Shown: positions 8,748-18,827, numbered from the stretch's first letter. The stretch is 64,000 nt of DNA from Gammaproteobacteria bacterium (GCA_012103475.1 WLWS01000001.1:186001-250000); one strand, 5' to 3'. Translations and numbers: made by a program. The notes: generated by a model not told the origin, from the sequence alone.

Positions 8748-9536
8748 TTATATAAAGCGCATCGACACGCTACCGAGGTGCTGGCAACGCATATTTATAT
8801 TGTCACCTTTCTCAACAGCGACAGCCGCGGTGATCCCCCCGGTCATAATAAAAGTTCCTGCCGGAATTTCCTCACCGCGGGCAGCCAGCATATTGGCGAG
8901 CATGGCGGCACTCGCCGCGGGATGTCCGAGTACAGCCGCGCCGGCACCAAGTTCCACAATCTCACCGTTTTTCTCGAGCACAACACCGAGGGTTGGTAAA
9001 TCCAGATCCTCGACCTTTTTCATATTGCTGCCAGTAACAAAGCCAGCAGCAGAAGTATTATCGGCAACCACGCTTTTTAAATCGAACTTAAAATTCTCGT
9101 AACGCGAATCTATAATTTCGACTGCAGGCATAACAAAATCGATGGCGGTCAATGCCTTCGTAATATCACAGTCAGGCCCCTTCAATGTCGTTTTCATCAT
9201 CACCGCTACTTCACCTTCTATACGCGGATGAATAAAGGCAGAAGTATCAATTTCAGCGCCATCGGCGTAAGTACCATAATCTGTCAGAAACCCGAAAACC
9301 GGTGTCTCAACCCCCATCTGCTTCATTTTTGCAAAGGATGTGAGGCCCATTTTCAGACCGGCCAGTTTCGTTCCCCTATCCAGTTTGCGTTGGCGGATGG
9401 CATATTGAATGGCGTAAGCGTCTTCCCAGTCCATATCAGGATGATCATCCGTAATCTTGGTAATCGGCTGTTTATTCAGCTCTGCGTTTTCCACATGCTC
9501 AGCGAGTCTGGCAATTTGCTCGTCCGTAAGTGTCAT
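8748..9536 (-). CDS. dmpH: 4-oxalocrotonate (2-oxo-3-hexenedioate) decarboxylase
   Basis: Converts 2-oxo-3-hexenedioate to 2-oxopent-4-enoate and CO2 in the oxalocrotonate branch of the meta pathway. 262 residues. It is distinguished from its paralogue DmpE by decarboxylase-type blocks: [52 protein letters not shown] and [16 protein letters not shown] all match DmpH/XylI rather than the hydratase. The start codon overlaps the stop of dmpG by four bases (ATGA), so the two genes are coupled. The tautomerase (DmpI) that normally supplies its substrate is not encoded nearby. Confidence 0.93.
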   Translation of the reverse strand: MTLTDEQIARLAEHVENAELNKQPITKITDDHPDMDWEDAYAIQYAIRQRKLDRGTKLAGLKMGLTSFAKMKQMGVETPVFGFLTDYGTYADGAEIDTSAFIHPRIEGEVAVMMKTTLKGPDCDITKALTAIDFVMPAVEIIDSRYENFKFDLKSVVADNTSAAGFVTGSNMKKVEDLDLPTLGVVLEKNGEIVELGAGAAVLGHPAASAAMLANMLAARGEEIPAGTFIMTGGITAAVAVEKGDNINMRCQHLGSVSMRFI

Positions 9537-10567
9537 TGTGTTGCTGCCTCCATATCGCGTTTCATATTTAGTGCCACATCTTCAATCATATCTTCCTGTC
9601 CACCCACTGTTTTCATTCGCCCAAGTTCAATCAATATATTCTCTGATGGTACACCGTGCTTAGCGCCTGCCCGTTTTGCGTGTAAAAGAAATGATGAATA
9701 GACACCGGCGTAACCCATCACTAGTGAATCACGATCAACCCGAATTGGCTGATCCATCAAAGGCACGATCAGATCTTCTGCAACATCCATTAATTTAAAT
9801 ACATTGACACCGGTTTCAACGCCCATTCTATCCAGAACCGCGTTGAATGCTTCAAGTGGCGTGTTGCCCGCCCCTGCCCCCAGACCCGCAGCCGAACCAT
9901 CGATTCGATTAGCGCCGGCTTCAATCGCGGCCAATGAATTGGCGACACCCATAGCAAGATTATGATGCCCGTGAAAACCCAGCTCGGTATCGGCATTCAG
10001 GTTCTCACGCAGTGTCGAAATTCGTGCACTGACGTCGTCCGGTAGCATATAGCCAGCCGAATCCGTACAGTAAATGCAGTTGGCACCATAACTTTCCATC
10101 AACTTGGCCTGTTTGAGTAAAGCATCGGGTTCACTCATGTGTGCCATCATCAGGAAACCTACCGTATCCATGTCCAGTTTGCGTGCGGAAGAAATATGTT
10201 GCTCGGAGACGTCGGCCTCAGTGCAGTGGGTCGCAATGCGAATCGTATGTACGCCGATTTCATGAGCCATGTTCAGATAATCAACAATCGCAATACCGGG
10301 CAATAACAAAGCCGATATTTTCGCCTGCTTCATTTCCGGTATGACCGCCCCCAGATATTCTTCGTCTGTATTACAGGGAAAACCATAGTTAATAGATGCA
10401 CCGCCAAGGCCGTCACCATGAGTCACTTCTATCAACGGCACACCGGCTTCATCCAGACCTTTTGCCACACTGACCATTTCCTCAACACTAATTTGATGTC
10501 GTTTGGCATGCATACCATCACGCAGACACATGTCGTGCAAAGTAACTTTTTTTCCACGTAAATCCAT
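9533..10567 (-). CDS. dmpG: 4-hydroxy-2-oxovalerate aldolase
   Basis: Cleaves 4-hydroxy-2-oxovalerate to pyruvate and acetaldehyde, channelling the aldehyde to DmpF. 344 residues of the HMG-CoA-lyase-like TIM-barrel family. The N-terminal motif [15 protein letters not shown] supplies R16, D17 and H20, and [18 protein letters not shown] gives the metal-ligand histidines. The C-terminal helical domain ([23 protein letters not shown] onward, in part) is the part that docks DmpF. It lies 10 bases after dmpF and overlaps dmpH by four bases. Confidence 0.96.
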   Translation of the reverse strand: MDLRGKKVTLHDMCLRDGMHAKRHQISVEEMVSVAKGLDEAGVPLIEVTHGDGLGGASINYGFPCNTDEEYLGAVIPEMKQAKISALLLPGIAIVDYLNMAHEIGVHTIRIATHCTEADVSEQHISSARKLDMDTVGFLMMAHMSEPDALLKQAKLMESYGANCIYCTDSAGYMLPDDVSARISTLRENLNADTELGFHGHHNLAMGVANSLAAIEAGANRIDGSAAGLGAGAGNTPLEAFNAVLDRMGVETGVNVFKLMDVAEDLIVPLMDQPIRVDRDSLVMGYAGVYSSFLLHAKRAGAKHGVPSENILIELGRMKTVGGQEDMIEDVALNMKRDMEAATQ

Positions 10568-10577
10568 CTCTTTCTCC

Positions 10578-11486
10578 TCAGGCGTTCACTGCTTCCAGGG
10601 TGATATCACCATTGATAATTTCTTCGGCAAACATCTCTGCGGTGCGTAAGGCGGCAGCCGTCATAATGTCGAGGTTGCCAGCATACTTTGGCAGATAATC
10701 GCCCAGGCCTTCGACTTCCAGATATATGGAGACACGCTTACCATCAAAGACCGGACCATTTTTCAGTGTATAACCCGGAACATACTTTTGTACTTCTTTG
10801 ATCATTTCGTGGACTGATTGCGTGATTGCTTTTTGATCCGGCTCACTTTCAGTCAGACAGTGAACCGTGTCTCGCATCATGATCGGCGGTTCCGCCGGAT
10901 TTAAAATAATGATTGCCTTGCCTTCTTTTGCACCACCAACTTCAGCCACTGCACCGGCTGTGGTGCGGGTAAACTCATCAATATTTTTACGTGTGCCGGG
11001 ACCAGCAGATTTTGAGGAGACTGTGGCAACTATCTCGCCATAGTCTACAGCCTGTACTCTGCTGACGGCGGCAACCATTGGAATCGTGGCCTGACCACCA
11101 CAGGTGACCATATTGACATTCATCTCACGCTTACCGACATGGTCGGAAAGATTCACTGGCGGCACACAAAAGGGGCCAATCGCAGCCGGGGTTAAATCAA
11201 TCACCATTGCGCCTCCGGATTGCAATTTTGCAGAATTTTCCGCGTGTACATAAGCGGATGTGGCATCGAAAGCGATCTGAATATTGTCCTCGAGCATATG
11301 TGGCAACAAACCATCAACACCTTCGTGCGTAGTCTTCAGTCCATGCTCTCTGGCTTTTATCAGACCATCAGAGTCTGCATCAATACCAACCATCCAGACC
11401 GGATTAATCCACTCACTGCGTAAAGCCTTTGCCATCAAATCGGTACCAATATTGCCCGATCCGATTAACGCTGCATTTAACTTCAT
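10578..11486 (-). CDS. dmpF: Acetaldehyde dehydrogenase (acylating)
   Basis: Oxidises acetaldehyde with NAD+ and CoA to acetyl-CoA. 302 residues, normal length for the family. A Rossmann start ([15 protein letters not shown]) is followed by the catalytic cysteine Cys129 in [12 protein letters not shown]. The region [19 protein letters not shown] matches DmpF/BphJ. It lies directly upstream of its physical partner DmpG, as expected for the channelling aldolase-dehydrogenase complex. Confidence 0.96.
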   Translation of the reverse strand: MKLNAALIGSGNIGTDLMAKALRSEWINPVWMVGIDADSDGLIKAREHGLKTTHEGVDGLLPHMLEDNIQIAFDATSAYVHAENSAKLQSGGAMVIDLTPAAIGPFCVPPVNLSDHVGKREMNVNMVTCGGQATIPMVAAVSRVQAVDYGEIVATVSSKSAGPGTRKNIDEFTRTTAGAVAEVGGAKEGKAIIILNPAEPPIMMRDTVHCLTESEPDQKAITQSVHEMIKEVQKYVPGYTLKNGPVFDGKRVSIYLEVEGLGDYLPKYAGNLDIMTAAALRTAEMFAEEIINGDITLEAVNA

Positions 11487-11507
11487 ACGTTTTTCCTCTC
11501 TGCCGAT

Positions 11508-12293
11508 TTAACTAAAGCGAACACCTGCTTTGCCAATGCCACCCACAGACAAATTCATAACATCACCGGGTACTACCGTATGCAATGGTACAAGCGATCC
11601 AGATAAAATGACTTCTCCCGCTTCGAGTTTGATTCCAAACTGGCCCAGTGTATTGGCCAGCCAGGCAACACAGTTTACCGGTGAACCCAGTGCCGCCGCA
11701 CCAGCTCCAGTCGCTATCACTTCGCCATTCTTTTCATGCACCATACCGCAAGTAACCAGATCCACCTTGTCAGGACTGACTTTACTGTCACCGAGAACAA
11801 ACATGCCACAGGAGGCATTGTCCGCAATGGTATCCTGAATCTTTATCTTCCAGTCGGTAATCCGTGAGTCGACTATTTCAAAACAGGGCATAACACATTC
11901 CGTCGCTCTGAGTACGTCAGCGTTAGTGGCCCCCGGTCCTTTCAGATCATGTTTAAGAATAAAGGCAATTTCTCCTTCCGCTTTCGCCTGTATCATCGTT
12001 GAGCTAATCGCTATCTCACCATCGTTTTCACAAACCATACTATCGGTCAAAAACCCGAAATCCGGTTGATGCACGCTAAGCATATTCTGCACAGCCTTGC
12101 TGGTAACACCTATCTTCTTACCGATTATCTTTTCACCGTCATCAAGTCGTCGCTGTAATAAACGCAGGGAAATATGGTAAGCGTCTTCAATGCTGATATC
12201 CGCTTCCTGTTTAGTTATCGGATCAATAGTCGTCCGGTTTCGTAGACAGTCATACAGACTATCGCCATAGCTAAATATTTTTTCTTTATCCAT
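11508..12293 (-). CDS. dmpE: 2-hydroxypenta-2,4-dienoate (2-oxopent-4-enoate) hydratase
   Basis: Hydrates 2-oxopent-4-enoate to 4-hydroxy-2-oxovalerate. 261 residues, a paralogue of DmpH in the same operon but carrying hydratase-type blocks: IGKKIGVTSKAVQNML, HQPDFGFLTD, KIQDTIADNASCG and LGSPVNCVAWLANTLG. Metal-binding acidic residues are in AEGEIAF and CFEIVDSR. It lies 21 bases upstream of dmpF in the canonical E-F-G-H order. Confidence 0.95.
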   Translation of the reverse strand: MDKEKIFSYGDSLYDCLRNRTTIDPITKQEADISIEDAYHISLRLLQRRLDDGEKIIGKKIGVTSKAVQNMLSVHQPDFGFLTDSMVCENDGEIAISSTMIQAKAEGEIAFILKHDLKGPGATNADVLRATECVMPCFEIVDSRITDWKIKIQDTIADNASCGMFVLGDSKVSPDKVDLVTCGMVHEKNGEVIATGAGAAALGSPVNCVAWLANTLGQFGIKLEAGEVILSGSLVPLHTVVPGDVMNLSVGGIGKAGVRFS

Positions 12294-12312
12294 TATCTGT
12301 AATTCACCAGTT

Positions 12313-13794
12313 TTAGAGTTTCACGCAGACGTTGCGCATTTCTGTGTAAAATTCGAGTGAATGGACACCACCTTCGCGACCAATACCGGATTGTTTTGAA
12401 CCGCCAAAGGGGGTCCTCAGATCGCGTAAAAACCAGCAGTTTACCCAGGCAATACCAACTTCAATCTTCGCAGCTACACGGTGGGCGCGTGTGGTGTTTT
12501 CTGTCCAGATGGCAGTAGCAAGACCGTAATCCGTATCATTTGCCATTCGAATGGCTTCTTCTTCACTATCAAAAGGCTGTATGTGACAACAGGGACCGAA
12601 GATCTCCTCTTGTATCACCGCTGACGATTCTGGCAGATCGGTCCAGATGGTCGGTTCAATCCAGAACCCCTTACTAAATTCCTCCGGCATTTCCGGAATC
12701 CCACCACCGGTGACTATTGTCGCACCTTCCTGCTGCGCCTTTTCATAATAGGAAATAACCTTGTCACGTTGTTGGATACTGACCATGGGTCCAAAATTTG
12801 TGTCCTTGTTCTCGGGCAATCCAGGCTTCAACTTCTCAGCTTCCGTTTTCAGGCGGCTGACAAATTCATCAAAAATACTTCGTTCAACATAGACACGCTC
12901 GGTACCAAGGCAAACCTGTCCGCAATTGGCAAAGGCTGAGCGCATGGTGCCTTCGATGGCCTTGTCCATATCACAGTCGGCAAACACCAGACCTGCGTTT
13001 TTACCACCCAGCTCAAAAGACACATCCCGCATTCCAACTGCGGCCTCGCGCATAATTGCAGTGCCGGTTGCCGTCTCGCCAGTAAAGGTAATCGCGTCAA
13101 TATCTTTATGCTGAGTTAAAAACTCACCGGCTGAGTCGGGACCGAAGCCATGTATTACATTAAACACGCCGGGCAGGATACCGACTTCATTCATTACTTC
13201 ACCGAGTAAAGTCGTTGTAGCAGGTGTCTCTTCAGAAGGTTTTACCACAACAGTGTTTCCACATGCCAGCGCGGGACCGACTTTCCAGGTCATTAAAAGC
13301 AGAGGTAAATTCCAGGGGCTGATAACCGCGACCACACCTTTAGGCACACGCAAAGCGTAATTCAATGCGCCTGCGCCATCCGGCGTTTCCAGCATGAATG
13401 ATTCTGTCGCGACATTTTTAATCACATCGGCGAATACTTTGAAATTGGCAGCGCCGCGCGGAATATCTATATGACTGGCAAGTGAATAGGGTTTTCCCGT
13501 ATCAAGACATTCTGCCTGCAGGAAATCATCGAAGCGCGCATTAATTCCATCTGCTAGTTTATAAAGTAGAGCAAGGCGTTTTTCCAGAGGCATCTCACCC
13601 CAGACACCCTTCAGCGCATCACTGGCTGCCCTTACCGCGGCATCGACTTCCTCGCGGCCAGCTTCGTGTACCTGCGCATAAACCTCGCCGGTAACCGGGT
13701 TATAGGTATCAAACATTTTTCCACTTGCTGAACCCACAAATTCACCATTGATAAAATGACAAATCGCTTCTTGCTTGTTTACTTTTGTTTGCAT
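12313..13794 (-). CDS. dmpC: 2-hydroxymuconic semialdehyde dehydrogenase
   Basis: NAD-dependent oxidation of the catechol ring-cleavage product to 2-hydroxymuconate. 493 residues of the aldehyde dehydrogenase superfamily, with the general base Glu261 in FELGGKN and catalytic Cys295 in CGQVCLGTER. The cofactor region is SPWNLPLLLMTWKVGPALA. The substrate is assigned from operon position between the catechol dioxygenase and dmpE, and from resemblance to DmpC/XylG. 18 bases separate it from the GlcG-like gene and 19 from dmpE. Confidence 0.93.
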   Translation of the reverse strand: MQTKVNKQEAICHFINGEFVGSASGKMFDTYNPVTGEVYAQVHEAGREEVDAAVRAASDALKGVWGEMPLEKRLALLYKLADGINARFDDFLQAECLDTGKPYSLASHIDIPRGAANFKVFADVIKNVATESFMLETPDGAGALNYALRVPKGVVAVISPWNLPLLLMTWKVGPALACGNTVVVKPSEETPATTTLLGEVMNEVGILPGVFNVIHGFGPDSAGEFLTQHKDIDAITFTGETATGTAIMREAAVGMRDVSFELGGKNAGLVFADCDMDKAIEGTMRSAFANCGQVCLGTERVYVERSIFDEFVSRLKTEAEKLKPGLPENKDTNFGPMVSIQQRDKVISYYEKAQQEGATIVTGGGIPEMPEEFSKGFWIEPTIWTDLPESSAVIQEEIFGPCCHIQPFDSEEEAIRMANDTDYGLATAIWTENTTRAHRVAAKIEVGIAWVNCWFLRDLRTPFGGSKQSGIGREGGVHSLEFYTEMRNVCVKL

Positions 13795-13812
13795 TAGTAC
13801 CGTCTACTCTTG

Positions 13813-14241
13813 TTAATTTTTGTTCAATGTATCCAGTGCCAGTTGCGCCAGCTGTTCGTCTTCCTGCTCACTGGCACCGGAAACGCCGATACCACCGATA
13901 CGCTGCCCATCATCTTCGATCGCTAAACCACCTCCGCAGGGCACTAAACGTTCAGTCTTAAATAATCCGTTCTGACTAAGCGCTGACATAGAGTCTGCTA
14001 CTGGTTGCCAGCCCGAAGTTGGCAAACCAAAACTGGCTGCGGTGTAAGCTTTGTTAATGGCAATATCGACAGAATGAAAAGCAGAACCCGGCATACGCAG
14101 AAATGCAGCCAGATGACCGCCGCTATCGACAACCGCAACGTTCACTTTTACATCCATTTCAATGGCAGCCTCTACTACTGATTCGACCAGAGCATGAGCG
14201 GCCTGCCAGCTAATATTTTTTTCTTCGATGCTTTTTTCCAT
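13813..14241 (-). CDS. GlcG/HbpS (DUF336) family protein
   Basis: 142 residues. The family pattern is clear: NVAVVDSGGHLAAFLRMPG, then a long helix with INKAYTAASFG, then PCGGGLAIEDDGQRIGGIGVSG. Members bind heme or small carboxylates, and several sit inside glycolate and aromatic catabolic operons with no firm function. Here it lies between the GST and dmpC, ending 18 bases before dmpC and starting one base after the GST stop. A role in handling a pathway intermediate or protecting the ring-cleavage enzyme is only a guess. Confidence 0.88.
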   Translation of the reverse strand: MEKSIEEKNISWQAAHALVESVVEAAIEMDVKVNVAVVDSGGHLAAFLRMPGSAFHSVDIAINKAYTAASFGLPTSGWQPVADSMSALSQNGLFKTERLVPCGGGLAIEDDGQRIGGIGVSGASEQEDEQLAQLALDTLNKN

Positions 14242-14242
14242 C

Positions 14243-15034
14243 TCAGCCCGCCTTCAGATAAGACTGGATTTTCAACCAGGCTTCTTTGCCTTTTGCATTC
14301 AAATCCGCCAACTTAGCTTCATCGAAGTCCACACTTACGGCATTTTTATAGGAATCCCGGCTGACAACGCGCTCATACCAGTCGTTTACCCGACTGCGGG
14401 ATTTGTACCAGTCCGCCCAGCCGAATTGATAAAGCGTTTGAAAGTATGGCGCCATCGCCGCATCAGCAAGACTGAATTCCTCACCCGCCAGCCATGGCTG
14501 CTTGCTCAATTCTTTTTCCATATCAACAATAGTCTTCTCATAGGTCGCTACAGCATCTTTCACATCCGGCGCGTCATAGCCCATCTTCAGAAGACGTCGT
14601 TGTCGCTCACGACGGGGCTTCTCAATGACTTTATCGATAATCGCATCCTGCTCCGCTTGCGGTAATTGTTTTAACTTATGCGCCATAACCAGAGGCCACT
14701 GTAAGGCGCCGCAACTCGGATGCACTTTGATATCAATATGCTTCATCCAGAAGCGCATACGGGAGATGAGAAAAGCATCAGCTGGTCGCAAGCCCGGTTG
14801 TGGGAACTTGTCATCCAGATATTCACAAATAATGGAAGATTCAATGATCGCTTTACCATCATCAACCAGCGTCGGCACCACGCCCAGTGGGTTAAGTTTC
14901 AGATACTCTGCCGTCAGGTTTTCCTTTTCAGGAAGATTGACATCGTATTTGTCCCAGTCGAGATTTTTTTCGGACAGAACAATGCGTACCTTTTGCGCGC
15001 AAGGCGACATCGGATGGGTGTATAGAGTTAACAC
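14243..15034 (-). CDS. Glutathione S-transferase-like protein in meta-cleavage operon
   Basis: 263 residues, longer than typical bacterial GSTs (about 210) because of an extended helical region (residues 95-165, charged RRERQRRLL). The N-terminal domain begins MLTLYTHPMSPCAQKVRIVL with the SPxxxKVR signature, cis-proline NPLGVVPTL and the ESSIICEYL glutathione site, resembling beta-etherase or maleylacetoacetate-isomerase-like GSTs. It lies 12 bases after the catechol dioxygenase. GSTs in aromatic operons can serve in dehalogenation, ether cleavage, epoxide opening or isomerisation; none can be chosen here. Confidence 0.87.
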   Translation of the reverse strand: MLTLYTHPMSPCAQKVRIVLSEKNLDWDKYDVNLPEKENLTAEYLKLNPLGVVPTLVDDGKAIIESSIICEYLDDKFPQPGLRPADAFLISRMRFWMKHIDIKVHPSCGALQWPLVMAHKLKQLPQAEQDAIIDKVIEKPRRERQRRLLKMGYDAPDVKDAVATYEKTIVDMEKELSKQPWLAGEEFSLADAAMAPYFQTLYQFGWADWYKSRSRVNDWYERVVSRDSYKNAVSVDFDEAKLADLNAKGKEAWLKIQSYLKAG

Positions 15035-15046
15035 CTGCCTATCCTG

Positions 15047-15970
15047 TCAGGTAACCACCCCGAGGAAGTTTTCATTCAATTTTCTGTCGTGATAGAAAAT
15101 AGCTTTACCCAGTTCTTCCGGTTGCCAGGTGATCGGTTCACGATCCGGGTACCAGGTGTAATCGCCACAGAATACTTCGTTACGATTTCCTGAAGGATCA
15201 AAAAAGTAAATGGTTTGTCCTCTGGTGATGCCATGACGCGTCGGACCAATGTCAATTGCGATATCATGCATACTCATAATGTCCGCAGCACGCAGAACTT
15301 CTTCCCAGGTCATCAACATAAAAGAAACATGATGTAGTTTGCCCGGTTCAGGATGTTCCAGTATGGCAATGTCATGGGCCTTATTTGAGCAACTGAGGAA
15401 TGCCGCTGCTATTTCACCTTCAGGGTTAAGAACCTGTTCAGTCAAATCAAAACCAAGAACGTCCCGAAACAGATTGACGGTACCAATAGCATTACTGCCG
15501 TACAGCAGGCAATGATCGAAACGGTGTACCTGCATGCCCTTCAGACCTTCCGGCCAGGGGTTGGGATTAAGTCGTCCCAGCCCGTCACCCAGATACTCCT
15601 TTTCTGCATAAAGCTCAAAGGTATGACCTGAGGGTGAATCAAAACGCACCCGCTCTCCACACTTAATTAGTTCACCTGCTGGCATGCGCTCAACGTTCTG
15701 ACCGTATTCCTTTAATTTTGCCTCAAAATCATCCAGATCGGATTCTTTGCAGACCTTAAAGCCCATGAAGTCTATACCGGGAGAATCCGCTTCACGCAGC
15801 ACCAGAGAAAAACAATCAAGCTCATCCCAGCCTTTCAGATAAACCCTACCCTGCTTGTCCTCATCGGTTTTAATCAAGCCAACCCGTTCAACGTAATATT
15901 CAACGGCCTCAGCCATATCAAGAACTCGAATAGCCGCGTGTCCCGGTCTCATCACACCTGTAAATGACAT
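15047..15970 (-). CDS. dmpB: Catechol 2,3-dioxygenase (extradiol)
   Basis: Fe(II) extradiol ring cleavage of catechol to 2-hydroxymuconic semialdehyde. 307 residues, the same length as XylE/DmpB. The 2-His-1-Glu iron ligands fall at exactly the XylE positions: His153 (VHRFDH), His214 (KLHHVSF) and Glu265 (GNRNEVF). The two vicinal-oxygen-chelate modules are visible. The xylT/dmpQ-type ferredoxin gene just upstream (24 bases) is the usual companion that reactivates the oxidised iron. Confidence 0.97.
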   Translation of the reverse strand: MSFTGVMRPGHAAIRVLDMAEAVEYYVERVGLIKTDEDKQGRVYLKGWDELDCFSLVLREADSPGIDFMGFKVCKESDLDDFEAKLKEYGQNVERMPAGELIKCGERVRFDSPSGHTFELYAEKEYLGDGLGRLNPNPWPEGLKGMQVHRFDHCLLYGSNAIGTVNLFRDVLGFDLTEQVLNPEGEIAAAFLSCSNKAHDIAILEHPEPGKLHHVSFMLMTWEEVLRAADIMSMHDIAIDIGPTRHGITRGQTIYFFDPSGNRNEVFCGDYTWYPDREPITWQPEELGKAIFYHDRKLNENFLGVVT

Positions 15971-15994
15971 TAATTTTCTCCTTTTACTTATATG

Positions 15995-16330
15995 TTAAGT
16001 ACCAAGCTTCTGGTTTTCGCTAACTCTATTGTCAGAAAAGTGCTTTTGCCACTTTCCCAACACCTTCAAGCGTAAGTTGCTCTCCGGTATTAACTTGCAG
16101 GCAAGACAGATACCTTTCTTCTCATCATCGGCAGGGACCTGTTCCCGACTCATCTTACCCGTATGATACTGTCCCTTGCCAAGGACCTGAACCCGGCAAA
16201 CTCCACAACCACCTCCACGGCAACCTATCGGGATGCCACTGCGGCCGAGTTTTTCCATCGCCTTGAGTACATTCCTGTCGGCCGCACAATCAAACACCTC
16301 GTCCGAATCTTCAATGCTTATCTGATACAT
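15995..16330 (-). CDS. dmpQ: Chloroplast-type [2Fe-2S] ferredoxin, DmpQ/XylT-like
   Basis: 111 residues. The plant-type cluster motif is present as Cys37-x4-Cys42-x2-Cys45 (GCRGGGCGVC) with the last ligand at Cys78 (CLACK). In phenol and toluene operons this ferredoxin re-reduces inactivated catechol 2,3-dioxygenase, and its position directly upstream of dmpB supports the same job here. It follows the alpha/beta hydrolase by one base. Residues 95-111 form a polar tail. Confidence 0.92.
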   Translation of the reverse strand: MYQISIEDSDEVFDCAADRNVLKAMEKLGRSGIPIGCRGGGCGVCRVQVLGKGQYHTGKMSREQVPADDEKKGICLACKLIPESNLRLKVLGKWQKHFSDNRVSENQKLGT

Positions 16331-16331
16331 C

Positions 16332-17063
16332 TTACTGAGCCAGAGAAATAAAAGCCTCGACCAGATCCTGCGGACACGAATAAAAAGGCGAATGATCGGT
16401 ATTTAGTGTCAGTGAACTATCCAGTCTGGCGTTAGCACAGAGAATATCCTGCATCTGCGGTGTTATCGCCCGGTCCTGGCTGCATTTGATATAGCAGCGA
16501 CGCACTGTGCCATAATTTTCTTCGCTCAGTCTGAGCGGTGTGGCAATAGGTGCAAGTGCCTGCGGTCGCAAGCGCTGCATCGCCTTATCAACGTCTTCCT
16601 GAGAGCATAAATCATAAAAACATTTTTGAATTTTATCATCAGGAACGATGAAATATCCTTCATCTTCAAATACCTGTTTATACTTCGCCACATCTGACTC
16701 ATCTTGCAAAGCATATTGCAGAAGTGTTTCACCATGTTTGGGCGAAAATGCGGTGAGATAGATTAGCGTGTCAATTCTGTCCGGAATTTTTTCTGCTACC
16801 TGAGTAATCACCATGCCGCCCATACTGTGACCAACCAAAACTACTGGTTTAGCAAGACTGATAATCAAGTCACTCACCTTCGTAACATAGCTATCAAGGC
16901 TGACTTCAGATATGGGTGTCTTATCCTCGCCCAGTCCAGGCAAATCAAGCGTGTGGACCTGATGTCCTGAAGCACTCAGTAGAGGAACGATCTTCTCCCA
17001 GCACCAGGCGCCGTGCCAGGCGCCGTGAACCAGAACAAAAGTATGTTTTTTATCAGTACTCAT
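16332..17063 (-). CDS. Alpha/beta hydrolase, EstC/methylesterase-like
   Basis: 243 residues. The start FVLVHGAWHGAWCWE is the oxyanion-loop signature of the EstC/plant methylesterase/hydroxynitrile-lyase group. The nucleophile is Ser80 in GHSMGG, the catalytic histidine is probably in NTDHSPFYS near the C-terminus, and the acid lies around SQDRAITP. It is not of the DmpD type (2-hydroxymuconic semialdehyde hydrolase), although it stands where a hydrolase would be useful. Likely an aryl or alkyl ester hydrolase feeding the pathway. It lies 18 bases after the sulfatase. Confidence 0.85.
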   Translation of the reverse strand: MSTDKKHTFVLVHGAWHGAWCWEKIVPLLSASGHQVHTLDLPGLGEDKTPISEVSLDSYVTKVSDLIISLAKPVVLVGHSMGGMVITQVAEKIPDRIDTLIYLTAFSPKHGETLLQYALQDESDVAKYKQVFEDEGYFIVPDDKIQKCFYDLCSQEDVDKAMQRLRPQALAPIATPLRLSEENYGTVRRCYIKCSQDRAITPQMQDILCANARLDSSLTLNTDHSPFYSCPQDLVEAFISLAQ

Positions 17064-17081
17064 TGCATGATTCTATATAAA

Positions 17082-18827
17082 TTAATAGCCTTCCCAGGAA
17101 TCAGGAATCACCAGACCGGAATCAGCCACATACTGATCCCAGTAAGCAATCATTTCTGCGAGTTTCTCAGAATGAGTTTCTGACAAATCGTTAAGCTCAA
17201 TGGGATCCTGTGCAAGATTATAAAGCTGCCATTTATCAGTCTGAATTCCTGCGACTCTGGGTTCAAGCACTTTATGAAAAGGCTCATAGACAATTTTCCA
17301 GTCGCCTTTACGTACCGCACGTTTGGAAAACAACTCCCAGCCAATCACGTATTCCTCATTATGCACTCTCTCACTTTTACCGGTGAGCATCGACAGCATA
17401 GACTCACCTTTCATCTCAGCGACATCACGTCCCCGATAATTTGTCCCGGGATGTTCAATTCCAGCCAGCTCAAGTAAGGTCGGCATTACATCCATCACAT
17501 GTAGAATTTCATTATTACGCAGCCCCTGCGGTAGCGACTTGGGATAGTGCGCGAAGGCAGGCACCTGTACGCCACCCTGAGTTGTGAAGCCTTTATACAT
17601 TCTTCTGGGAGTGTTCCCGGCCTGACCCCAGTTTTGTCCGTACCAGACATAGGAGTTTGCACTACCGATATTTTCGTAACTGTTATCACAACAGGAGGCC
17701 ACATACTCGGACATACCTTCCCAGGCTTCTTCAAGATTGTGTGCCTCGGGTCCGTTATCAGCGAGGAAGAAGATAAAGGTATTGTCGTACTCGCCTATCG
17801 CTTTCAAATGTTCTATGAGTTTACCGATATAGACATCGACATCGTTAACCATAGCAGCGTAGATTTCCATTAACCTGGCCTGATATTTCTTTTCTTCCTC
17901 GCTAAGCGTGTCCCAGCCGGCTTCGTCAGAGAAACGCGGAAAGGCTACGGCATCCTCCTCAATCAGACCCAAATCTTTCAGACTTTGAAAGCGACGCTGC
18001 TTGAGTGCTTCATAACCGTCATCATATACACCAGAGTATTTTTCAATTGATTCACGCAGCGCCTGTAAGGGCCAGTGCGGCGAGGTATAAGCCAGATAGG
18101 AAAAAAACGGTTTATCATCTGCTTTGTTTTCATCGATGTATTCGATCATGCGATCGGTATAAAACTGTGTGCTGTAAAAGTCCTCCGGTAGGGACTCCAG
18201 CTTTTTACCATTTTCACGATAAATCGCCTTGTTCGGCCCGAAAAGTTGCAACATGTTGGAAAAAGCACCTGCACCGCCTTGAGCAAGGATAAAGGACTTT
18301 TCAAAACCTCTGGCCGTCGGGCTGGTTTCCTCAGTTAATCCCAGATGCCATTTACCTGTCATGTAGGTGTGATAACCGGCATCCTGAAACAGCTCGGGCA
18401 GAGCAGCAATGTTGAAATTTAAATGCCCTTCATAACCGGGGCGACCTAACTGATTCGGTGCCAGAGACTCAGCCATATTGCCCAGCCCCGCAATATGATT
18501 ATCTGTCCCGGAGAGCAGCATTGCCCGAGTGGGTGAACAATTCGGCGCCACATGAAAATCACTGAAGAACACACCTTCCTTTATTAACTGATCGATATTG
18601 GGTGTTTGAATTTCGCTGCCATGCAAACTGATATCATTAAAGCCAAGATCATCAGCGACAATCAGCAGAACATTGGGGCGTTTATCCTTTGTATCAGATT
18701 CGGTTTCGCTACTTGTTACTGTTTCTTTCGCTAATACTGAACTGACTTTTTCTGCTTCTTCTTTTGAACAGCCCGTCATTACTAAAACGAAAAGTAACAA
18801 GACCAGTCTGGCAAGGATTATTTTCAT
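17082..18827 (-). CDS. Arylsulfatase-like sulfatase, predicted lipoprotein
   Basis: 581 residues. The signal peptide ends in a lipobox (VMTGC, Cys20), so it is probably membrane anchored. The sulfatase signature is C-S-P-T-R at 97-101, where Cys97 must be converted to formylglycine. Metal and substrate residues appear in VADDLGFND (D59, D60), TGKWHLG and LADNGPE. It hydrolyses sulfate monoesters; a sulfated aromatic would fit the ring-cleavage genes that follow, but this is inferred. No formylglycine-generating enzyme with the cysteine pair is seen in the window. It lies 30 bases after the amidohydrolase. Confidence 0.92.
   Translation of the reverse strand: MKIILARLVLLLFVLVMTGCSKEEAEKVSSVLAKETVTSSETESDTKDKRPNVLLIVADDLGFNDISLHGSEIQTPNIDQLIKEGVFFSDFHVAPNCSPTRAMLLSGTDNHIAGLGNMAESLAPNQLGRPGYEGHLNFNIAALPELFQDAGYHTYMTGKWHLGLTEETSPTARGFEKSFILAQGGAGAFSNMLQLFGPNKAIYRENGKKLESLPEDFYSTQFYTDRMIEYIDENKADDKPFFSYLAYTSPHWPLQALRESIEKYSGVYDDGYEALKQRRFQSLKDLGLIEEDAVAFPRFSDEAGWDTLSEEEKKYQARLMEIYAAMVNDVDVYIGKLIEHLKAIGEYDNTFIFFLADNGPEAHNLEEAWEGMSEYVASCCDNSYENIGSANSYVWYGQNWGQAGNTPRRMYKGFTTQGGVQVPAFAHYPKSLPQGLRNNEILHVMDVMPTLLELAGIEHPGTNYRGRDVAEMKGESMLSMLTGKSERVHNEEYVIGWELFSKRAVRKGDWKIVYEPFHKVLEPRVAGIQTDKWQLYNLAQDPIELNDLSETHSEKLAEMIAYWDQYVADSGLVIPDSWEGY

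Noticed and set aside
16332-17063. Calling this hydrolase DmpD/XylF (2-hydroxymuconic semialdehyde hydrolase)
   Set aside because: Its HGAWHGAWCW start and overall pattern belong to the EstC/methylesterase group rather than the meta-cleavage product hydrolases.
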